Shown: positions 44,957-51,636 of the stretch, piece after piece
Layout: each line of letters opens with the position of its first letter
Numbering within the stretch: the stretch's first letter is position 1
NCBI RefSeq assembly: GCF_021653995.1
Contig: NZ_JAJJOZ010000002.1
Location: forward strand, 310,001-374,000
DNA from: Allopusillimonas lactea
GTDB lineage: Bacteria > Pseudomonadota > Gammaproteobacteria > Burkholderiales > Burkholderiaceae_B
Direction: 5' to 3'
Length of the DNA: 64,000 nucleotides
Position numbers and translations under genes: made by a program
Notes under the pieces: model-generated
The model's database searches: none
The model's input: only the letters and a program-made list of their open reading frames with translations
What the model was told of the DNA's origin: nothing

Positions 44957-45907
44957 TCAATGCTCGGAGGGCTCGTCAAACCGCTCCAGCCGGTTGTAAA
45001 GAGTTTTCGGGCTGATTCCCAGTGCGTGTGCAGTGCGGCGCTTGTCGCCCTGGAAATGTTCCAGCGTTGCCATGATCACGGCTCGCTGGGCGTGGCCCAG
45101 GGGCGTGCCCACTGGGATTTTCAGATAACCCTGTTTGACCTCCAGTTCGCCCGGCTGAAACTCGGGGCTCAGCGGGGAAATCCGCAATTCGTCATCGGCC
45201 AGGATAAACGCTCGGGTGATCGTGTTCTTGAGTTCCCGGATATTGCCCGGCCAGTTGTGATGCTCCAGGTTCTCAAGCGATGATTTGGAGAATGTCTTGG
45301 CTGTTTTTTCCTGTTCGTTGAGTTCATCCAGAAAGCGTTGCGCCAGATAAGGGATGTCCGATTTACGTTCGCGCAGCGAGGGCACGCGCAGCGGGAATAC
45401 CGCCAGGCGATAGAGCAGATCGGCCCTGAAGCCGCCCGTGAGCACCGCCGTTTTTGGATCGCGGTTGGTGGCCGCAATGATGCGTAAATCCACCCGCAAG
45501 GGCTCGGACCCACCTACGCGGTTGTAGTACCCGCTTTCAAGCACACGCAGCAGCAGCACTTGCATGGAAAGCGGCATTTCCGTGATTTCGTCAAGAAACA
45601 GCGTACCGGGGTGGGCGCGTTCGAAGCAGCCCATGGTGGTGGCGGCGGCGCCCGTGAAGCTCCCCTTTTCGTGGCCGAACAGCTCGCTTTCGGCCAGCGA
45701 GGGGCTGATGGCGCCGCAATTTATGGCCACGAACGGCGCATCCTTGCGCAGGCTGCGTTCGTGGATGGTGCGTGCCACGATTTCCTTGCCGGTTCCGCTT
45801 TCACCGACAATGAATACCGATGCTTGCGTAGGCGCGGCTTTTACGATGCCGCGTGCCAGCTCATAGGCTGCATGCGAACGCCCCAGGATCTTGGCGGCGG
45901 TGTTCAT
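44957..45907 (-). CDS. sigma-54-dependent activator lacking a receiver domain (AAA+ and Fis HTH)
   Basis: A 316-residue enhancer-binding protein consisting of the AAA+ ATPase domain from its first residues: GESGTGKE (Walker A, 35-42), GSFTGA (82-87; the sigma-54 contact loop usually GAFTGA), LFLDEI (Walker B, 103-108) and an R-finger region. A Fis-type HTH (RRTAHALGISPKTLYNRLER) ends the protein. No N-terminal receiver, PAS or GAF is present, like PspF or HrpS, so control must come from another protein. It lies upstream of rpoN, same strand, and opposite to a response-regulator type relative that shares long identical stretches. Confidence 0.93.
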   Translation of the reverse strand: MNTAAKILGRSHAAYELARGIVKAAPTQASVFIVGESGTGKEIVARTIHERSLRKDAPFVAINCGAISPSLAESELFGHEKGSFTGAAATTMGCFERAHPGTLFLDEITEMPLSMQVLLLRVLESGYYNRVGGSEPLRVDLRIIAATNRDPKTAVLTGGFRADLLYRLAVFPLRVPSLRERKSDIPYLAQRFLDELNEQEKTAKTFSKSSLENLEHHNWPGNIRELKNTITRAFILADDELRISPLSPEFQPGELEVKQGYLKIPVGTPLGHAQRAVIMATLEHFQGDKRRTAHALGISPKTLYNRLERFDEPSEH

Positions 45908-46137
45908 GGTTGACGGCCTGCCAGGCAATGCCCTGTGAGGATAGCGCGAAAATATTTTGTATTTGGTGTAATCATTCCTTTCATTTGGGTGCGTGGAAAC
46001 CGCGTACGATAGTGAAGGACTGTCAACTTGGGTAAGGAGTAGAAAGTATCCGCACGCGACCGGCGCCCGCCTTCACAGGGTTGCCGCCATTCAGGGGAAG
46101 CATGACGTGATCGTAATAAATTGTCGCATAAAGATAT

Positions 46138-47481
46138 ATGTCGCATCTTTTGATTGTTGACGATGACAACGCGGTCAGGGAACTGATCGTGGACATCGCC
46201 ACCGAAGAGGGCTATACCACTGCGCAAGCCGGGAGCGTGCGGCAGGCCCGCATCCAGATCGAACGGCAGAAGCCCGATGTGGTGCTGCTTGATATGAATC
46301 TGCCCGATGGCGACGGTATGGCGTTTTGGCGCACTGTCGAGCAGCCCGGGACGCGGGTTGTGTTCATTACTGGCTATTCCAGTGTCGACAGCGCGATCGA
46401 AGCCTTGCGCTGCGGGGCGATCGACTATCTGCTCAAGCCAGTCAGCCTCAGGCGGCTGCGCGGCATTCTGGAGGAGCTCAGGCACGTCACGCCCGGACGC
46501 GACGCCGTCGGGGCGAGCGACTGCTTTGCAAAGATGATCGGTAGTTCGCGGGCGATGCAATTGCTCTGCGCGCATATCGAGAAGGTGGCGCCCACGCAGG
46601 CCACGGTCTTGCTGGTGGGCGAAAGCGGTACAGGCAAAGAATTGGCCGCCGAGGCGATACACTTGGCCAGCCCGCGCAGCGAAGGCCCCTTTATTGCCAT
46701 CAACTGCGGCGCGATCTCGCCCAATTTGATCGAGAGCGAGCTCTTCGGGCACGAAAAAGGCAGTTTCACGGGCGCCGACAGGCAGCACAAAGGCTACTTC
46801 GAGCGAGCCCGGGGCGGCACCATTTTCCTCGATGAAATCACTGAAATGTCCATGGAGTTGCAGGTGCGTTTGCTGCGGGTGCTGGAAACCGGCCGCTTCA
46901 TGCGGGTGGGCACGCACGAAGAAACCGTTGCCGATGTGCGTGTGGTAGCCGCCACCAACCGCAACCCTGAGCAGGCTGTCGCTGCCGGCAACCTGCGCGA
47001 GGATCTCTATCACCGCCTGAGTGTCTTTCCGCTCGAATTGCCGCCTTTGCGCGAACGCGATGACGACGTGGTGCTGCTGGCGGAGCATTTCCTGGGCCAG
47101 CTCAATCGCGAGCACCAGACTGCAAAGACCTTTGCGCCCGCCACGTTGGCTGCCATGAAGAAGCACGCATGGCCCGGCAATATCCGTGAACTGCGTAACT
47201 ATGTCTATCGCAGCTACATCCTGAGCGACAATGTCATCGAGGGCGAGTTTTCCGCTTTCGAGTTGAGCATGCACACCACCAACGGGCCTTCCGATGTCAT
47301 GGTGCCGGTGGGTTCGTCGCTGGCAGAGGCCAACCGGCAACTCATCCTGGCTACGCTCAAGCAATGCGGTGGCGTCAAGAAGGCCGCCGCCAGGATGCTG
47401 GGCATCAGTCTCAAGACACTCTACAACCGGCTCGAGGAATACGGCGAATCCACCGACACCGACGAGTCGGATTTCCGCTAG
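46138..47481 (+). CDS. sigma-54-dependent response regulator (receiver, AAA+, Fis HTH)
   Basis: A 447-residue NtrC-type activator. The receiver domain (1-115) has the acidic pocket DDDN (8-11), the phosphoacceptor Asp52 in VVLLDMNLPDG, and Lys100 in YLLKPV. Then the AAA+ domain: GESGTGKE, GSFTGA (not the canonical GAFTGA), IFLDEI. A C-terminal Fis HTH (KAAARMLGISLKTLYNRLEE) binds DNA. No histidine kinase gene lies nearby, so it is an orphan. It is divergent from the receiver-less paralogue across a 230-bp AT-rich gap. ATG 46138 is preceded by a weak Shine-Dalgarno. Confidence 0.94.
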   Translation: MSHLLIVDDDNAVRELIVDIATEEGYTTAQAGSVRQARIQIERQKPDVVLLDMNLPDGDGMAFWRTVEQPGTRVVFITGYSSVDSAIEALRCGAIDYLLKPVSLRRLRGILEELRHVTPGRDAVGASDCFAKMIGSSRAMQLLCAHIEKVAPTQATVLLVGESGTGKELAAEAIHLASPRSEGPFIAINCGAISPNLIESELFGHEKGSFTGADRQHKGYFERARGGTIFLDEITEMSMELQVRLLRVLETGRFMRVGTHEETVADVRVVAATNRNPEQAVAAGNLREDLYHRLSVFPLELPPLRERDDDVVLLAEHFLGQLNREHQTAKTFAPATLAAMKKHAWPGNIRELRNYVYRSYILSDNVIEGEFSAFELSMHTTNGPSDVMVPVGSSLAEANRQLILATLKQCGGVKKAAARMLGISLKTLYNRLEEYGESTDTDESDFR

Positions 47482-47546
47482 GTTGTTCATCTCGGTTTTC
47501 ATCCGCCGCTCACGCGTTCATTAACGGAAGGTATCCCGTGCATGGT

Positions 47547-47798
47547 TCAACTGCGCCGCGGGTCGCGTACGTCATCGCGCCGTTCGCGGGGTGGCAGGTT
47601 GATATCACGTTCCGGGTCTTCCGCCGGAGGGCGTTCAGGCGGTATATCGGGATCCCGCTCCGGTGGAAAATCCGGCTCCTGTTCAGGGGGACGCTCGGGG
47701 GTCTGTCCCGGTGGCGTGGTCGGATCATAGCCGGGTGGTTCCGGTACGTGGGCCCGCCAGCTTCCGGGACGCTGGGCCCCGTTCAAGTGCTGTGTCAT
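47547..47798 (-). CDS. proline-rich small hypothetical protein
   Basis: An 83-residue frame starting MTQHLNGAQRPG. The second half is made of Pro-Glu-Arg/Gln units (PPEQEPDFPPERDPDIPPERP in pieces such as PPEREPD-like and PPERDP), ending in a highly charged tail. A Shine-Dalgarno GGAG lies eight bases before the ATG. No family, signal peptide or membrane segment is recognised. It is probably disordered. It is convergent with the response regulator gene. Confidence 0.5.
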   Translation of the reverse strand: MTQHLNGAQRPGSWRAHVPEPPGYDPTTPPGQTPERPPEQEPDFPPERDPDIPPERPPAEDPERDINLPPRERRDDVRDPRRS

Positions 47799-48152
47799 GG
47801 GCGCTCCGTAATGTGGTTGATCGGCGTCCCAGCAAGCGGAACGCATCATAAACAATAGCTTGCACCGCAAAGGGGCGGCCGCAGGCGCGCGACTGTCGGC
47901 AAACCGCATGCCTGGCTGTGCATGCCTCGATTGTTGTGTGGCGCGCGAGTTTTTCGGCACGAATATTGCTTTGAAGTAAAGCAGGGGCATTGTCGCCTGG
48001 GTGCGGGCTCCCCGGCCCGGTAAAGCTTTTACGACGGGCGGTAGTTTTTACAGGATGTGTTGGGCGGCACAGAATGCGTCCGGCGCTGAACAGCGCGCAG
48101 GTGCCAGGGGCGACGAGCATCGCATGGCATCGCGCTCAATGGGAGACTGATT
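47799..48152. other. 354-bp gap between the proline-rich gene and glgA
   Basis: No gene is supported here. It should hold divergent promoters. The glgA Shine-Dalgarno GGGAGA (48141-48146) is at its right end. I see no clear operator, sigma-54 site or terminator. Confidence 0.5.
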
Positions 48153-49805
48153 GTGACATTGAACATACTTGCTGTGAGTGCTGAAGCATATCCGCTGGCA
48201 AAGACCGGCGGCCTGGGCGACGCCGTGAGCGGCATGGCGCAGGGGATTGCGATGGAGGGAGTGGCGATTACGCTGCTGCTTCCCGCCTATCCCGGCGCCA
48301 TCGGACAATTGCTGGGCGCGCGTGAAGTGGCCGTGCTGGATGATTTGCCGGGCGGACGTGCGACACTCGTGGCGGGGCGCAGCCAGGCGCTGGATCTGCC
48401 TGTGCTGCTGCTGCGCAACGATGCTCTGTATGACAGAGAAGGGCTGTACGTGTCCGCCGACGGTGTGCCGTTTGATGACAACCATGTGCGGTTTGCCGCA
48501 CTCTCGCACGCGGCGGTACATGTGGCGCGGGGCCTGGACGGTGTGCCGCGTCCGCATATTGTGCATGCGCACGATTGGCATACGGCGCTGGCACCTTGGC
48601 TGATGCGTCGCACGGGGCTGAGCGACGTTAAATCAGTGCTGACACTGCACAACATTGCATTCCAGGGCAACTTCAATGCCGACGTGGTGAAGGAGATCGG
48701 CATTGGCGCCGTGAGGGCCGCTTCCCTTATGCTGTATGGGCAGGTTAACTTTCTTGCCGCGGGCCTGCGCAGTGCGGATACGATCACTGTCGTCAGCCAT
48801 AACTATGCACGAGAAATCCTGACGCCAGCATTCGGTTGCGGCCTGGAGGGGCTGCTGCAGTCGCGGCGCGAAGACATTGTGCCTATTGCCAACGGCATAG
48901 ATTCGCAGACGTGGGATCCTGAAACCGACCGATATTTGAATGGCCATGCGTTCAGCCTGAATCGGTTGGATAACAAGGCACTGTGCAAGACCGATCTGCA
49001 GCATGCGTTCGGGCTCGACGAACGGCCCGATGCCACTGTGATGGCGGTCGGCAGCAGAATGACCGAACAGAAGATGGCGGACGTGCTCATTCCGGCGGTG
49101 CCGATGATGCTGGAAACGCATCCCGAGCTTCAAGTGTGCATCATGGGCAAGGGAGATCACGCGATCGAGGCGGGCCTGTGCGGCATGGCCAGCGCCTATC
49201 CGGGGCGTTGCGCCGTGTGGGTGGGTTTTGACGAAGCGCGATCGCACTTGCTGCATGCCGGCGCCGATATTCTGCTGCACGGGAGCCGTTTCGAACCCTT
49301 TGGGTTGACCCCGCTGTATGCCATGCGTTATGGCACTGTTCCCATTGGCTCCAGCGTCGGAGGTATGGTGGATACCATCGTTGATCCGGGCCCGGGCCTG
49401 CCGCCTGGCGCCATGCGCCGCGCGACCGGCGTCTTGTTCAGCGGCGAGACGCCTTTCGACATGGCGCGCGCGGTCAGCCGTGCCATGTCGCTACGGCGCA
49501 TCCCCGAGGTATGGCGCATGATGCAGGCCAATGGCATGCGGGCTGATTTCAGTTGGAACAAAACCACGCCCGCATACCTGATGGCCTACCAGGCGCTGCG
49601 CCCCGATGTGGCTCTGGATCGTATTCCGGAGCGCCGTGGCGGCCTGCTCGGACGGCGCCGCTGGGGGGGGAGCGCGGCGCAGCAGGTAGCCGTGCCGGCG
49701 AGCCAGGCGCAGCGTGGCCGCGGCGCAGACTCCATCGCCATACGGTTGCGCGGCAACGGTGATCATTCGAGCACCACGCCGCGGGGCGCCTCAACGCTCT
49801 TTTGA
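48153..49805 (+). CDS. glgA: glycogen synthase (ADP-glucose type)
   Basis: A 550-residue GT5 glycosyltransferase that extends alpha-1,4-glucan with ADP-glucose. The N-terminal loop KTGGLGDAV (17-25) and the C-terminal SRFEPFGLTPLYAMRYGTVP segment are typical of GlgA. A C-terminal extension of about 60 residues beyond the usual end (from about 500) is Gly/Arg/Ser-rich, and a run of eight G residues codes for part of it. GTG 48153 follows GGGAGA. It starts an operon with treZ and treY. The genes for glgB, glgC and glgX are not in the window. Confidence 0.92.
   Translation: MTLNILAVSAEAYPLAKTGGLGDAVSGMAQGIAMEGVAITLLLPAYPGAIGQLLGAREVAVLDDLPGGRATLVAGRSQALDLPVLLLRNDALYDREGLYVSADGVPFDDNHVRFAALSHAAVHVARGLDGVPRPHIVHAHDWHTALAPWLMRRTGLSDVKSVLTLHNIAFQGNFNADVVKEIGIGAVRAASLMLYGQVNFLAAGLRSADTITVVSHNYAREILTPAFGCGLEGLLQSRREDIVPIANGIDSQTWDPETDRYLNGHAFSLNRLDNKALCKTDLQHAFGLDERPDATVMAVGSRMTEQKMADVLIPAVPMMLETHPELQVCIMGKGDHAIEAGLCGMASAYPGRCAVWVGFDEARSHLLHAGADILLHGSRFEPFGLTPLYAMRYGTVPIGSSVGGMVDTIVDPGPGLPPGAMRRATGVLFSGETPFDMARAVSRAMSLRRIPEVWRMMQANGMRADFSWNKTTPAYLMAYQALRPDVALDRIPERRGGLLGRRRWGGSAAQQVAVPASQAQRGRGADSIAIRLRGNGDHSSTTPRGASTLF
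49663..49670 (+). repeat. G8 homopolymer in the 3' part of glgA
   Basis: A run of eight G inside coding sequence. A one-base slip in either direction leads to an early stop downstream by my reading, so it would truncate the C-terminal extension only. Confidence 0.6.
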
Positions 49806-49832
49806 GCGGGCCGGCGCCCGGCGCCGGCCCGC
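49806..49832. repeat. 27-bp perfect inverted repeat at the glgA stop
   Basis: Arms of 13 bp (GCGGGCCGGCGCC and its complement) surround a single central C, beginning one base after the glgA stop. The treZ GTG start follows two bases later. It could attenuate treZ translation or act as a terminator without a T tract. Confidence 0.55.
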
Positions 49833-49833
49833 A

Positions 49834-51636
49834 GTGAGTTCAGCCGTGGTCGCCCAGCTGCATGGTGCTGTCGACGAGTATTCATTCGGGCCGAGTTTGC
49901 TGCCCGATGGGCGGGTGCGGTTCCGCCTCTGGGCGCCCGCGTGTGACGCGGTCGGGCTGGTGCTTGATGGTCATCCACCGTTGCCGATGGTGGCCGAGGG
50001 GGATGGCTTCTTCACGCTCACAGTCGCTTGTCCGCGTGGCAGCACCTATCGTTTTCGCGTAGGTGCGCTGGATGTGCCCGACCCCGCCTCACGCCAGCAG
50101 GATGGCGATGTGCACGATGCCAGTGTCGTGCCGGCTTCTGGCTATGCGTGGCAGAACCCCGGTTGGCAAGGCTTGCCCTGGCCGCGGACGGTGCTGTATG
50201 AGGTGCACGTAGGTTTGTTGGGTGGATTTCGGGGCGTGCAGGAGCGCCTGCCGGATCTCGCCGACCTGGGTGTGACAGCGCTTGAGCTGATGCCGGTGGC
50301 GGACTTTTCCGGGCCGCGTAATTGGGGTTATGACGGCGTGCTGCCCTACGCGCCCGACGGTGCCTATGGCACGCCCGACGATCTGCGCCAATTGGTGGAT
50401 ACCGCGCACGGTTTGGGTATACAGATGTTTCTCGATGTGGTGTACAACCACTTCGGCCCCGACGGCAATTACCTGCACACCTACGCACCGCACTTCTTTC
50501 GCGATGATGTGCATACCCCTTGGGGGCCAGCCATTGATTTTCGTCGCCCTCAGGTGCGCGAATTTTTTGCCGAGAACGCCCTTTATTGGCTGCGCGAATA
50601 CCGTTTCGACGGCTTGCGGCTGGATGCTGTGCACGCCATTGCTGGCAAGGACTGGCTGGTGGAGATGGCCGCTTTCGTGCGCGCGCGTATTGAGCCAGGC
50701 CGGCATGTGCATTTGGTGCTCGAGAATGATGACAACGATGCGGGGCTGCTCAGGCATGATTTCGATGCGCAATGGAACGACGACTTGCATCATGTCCTGC
50801 ATCACCTGCTCACCGGTGAGTCGCACCATTACTATGCCGACTACGCGCATGAACCGGCCCAGAGGTTGGCGCGTTGTCTGGCCGAAGGCTTTGATTATCA
50901 AGGCCAGCCCAGTCCATTCCGTGGCGGGCGCCCACGTGGTACGCCCAGCAAGTCGTTGCCGCCCACCGCCTTTGTGTCCTTTCTGCAGAACCACGACCAG
51001 ACGGGCAACCGTACCCTGGGCGAGCGGCTGGCCACACTGTGCGTTGGCCGGCCCGCCGCGCTGCGTGCAGCCATCGCGTTGCAGTTACTGGCGCCGCACA
51101 TCCCGCTGATATTCATGGGCGAAGAATACGGCGCCACGGCCCCGTTTCTGTACTTCACGAGTTTCGAGAATGCGGAACTCGCTCGTGCCGTATTCGACGG
51201 CCGGCGCCGGGAACACGCGGTGCATGAAGATGGCGCCATGCCGGTCGACGTGCCAGACCCGAATGCACGGACAACGTGGGAGGCCTCGCGCGCGCTGGCC
51301 GGCGACCATGTTCGGCATCAGGAGTGGCGAGCCTTGTACGCCGCGTTGTTGGGTGTGCGCCATACGCACATCGTCCCGCGGCTGGTGGGTGCACGCAGTG
51401 CGGGTGCTGACGCTATCGGCCCAGCCGCTGTGGCAGCCGCCTGGGTATTGGGAGACGACAGCCTCCTGCGCCTATACTGCAATTTGGGCGGAGGCGCGAT
51501 TGCGCTGCCCGGCCCGGCTTGCCCTGCCGAAGCGGTCATCTATCCGGTTGCCACCCATAGCCGGGGCCATACACGGCCGGCGAGCCTGGCCGAGTACGAA
51601 ACAATCGCCACGCTTACGCCGCGGGGGGCGTTATGA
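49834..51636 (+). CDS. treZ: malto-oligosyltrehalose trehalohydrolase
   Basis: A 600-residue GH13 hydrolase that releases trehalose from maltooligosyltrehalose. An N-terminal beta-sandwich (E-set) begins EYSFGPSLLPDGRVRFRLWAP. The catalytic nucleophile is D264 in FDGLRLDAVHAI and the acid is E297 in LVLENDDN; FMGEEYGATAPF is typical of TreZ. The GTG start at 49834 is uncertain (a second GTG lies 12 bases on), since the ribosome-binding region is taken by a strong hairpin; translation may depend on ribosomes leaving glgA. It overlaps treY by four bases. Confidence 0.92.
   Translation: MSSAVVAQLHGAVDEYSFGPSLLPDGRVRFRLWAPACDAVGLVLDGHPPLPMVAEGDGFFTLTVACPRGSTYRFRVGALDVPDPASRQQDGDVHDASVVPASGYAWQNPGWQGLPWPRTVLYEVHVGLLGGFRGVQERLPDLADLGVTALELMPVADFSGPRNWGYDGVLPYAPDGAYGTPDDLRQLVDTAHGLGIQMFLDVVYNHFGPDGNYLHTYAPHFFRDDVHTPWGPAIDFRRPQVREFFAENALYWLREYRFDGLRLDAVHAIAGKDWLVEMAAFVRARIEPGRHVHLVLENDDNDAGLLRHDFDAQWNDDLHHVLHHLLTGESHHYYADYAHEPAQRLARCLAEGFDYQGQPSPFRGGRPRGTPSKSLPPTAFVSFLQNHDQTGNRTLGERLATLCVGRPAALRAAIALQLLAPHIPLIFMGEEYGATAPFLYFTSFENAELARAVFDGRRREHAVHEDGAMPVDVPDPNARTTWEASRALAGDHVRHQEWRALYAALLGVRHTHIVPRLVGARSAGADAIGPAAVAAAWVLGDDSLLRLYCNLGGGAIALPGPACPAEAVIYPVATHSRGHTRPASLAEYETIATLTPRGAL

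Noticed and set aside
45904..47502. 532-codon minus-strand frame
   Set aside because: Antisense to the sigma-54 response regulator, which is unmistakable.
48050..48150. Possible sigma-54 site around CTGGCACC ahead of the proline-rich gene
   Set aside because: The -24 half fits but there is no TTGC at the right distance.
49714..49833. Extended TreZ N-terminus starting inside glgA
   Set aside because: The extra residues are Arg/Ala-rich without family counterpart; the TreZ domain starts at EYSFGPSLLPDG soon after GTG 49834.
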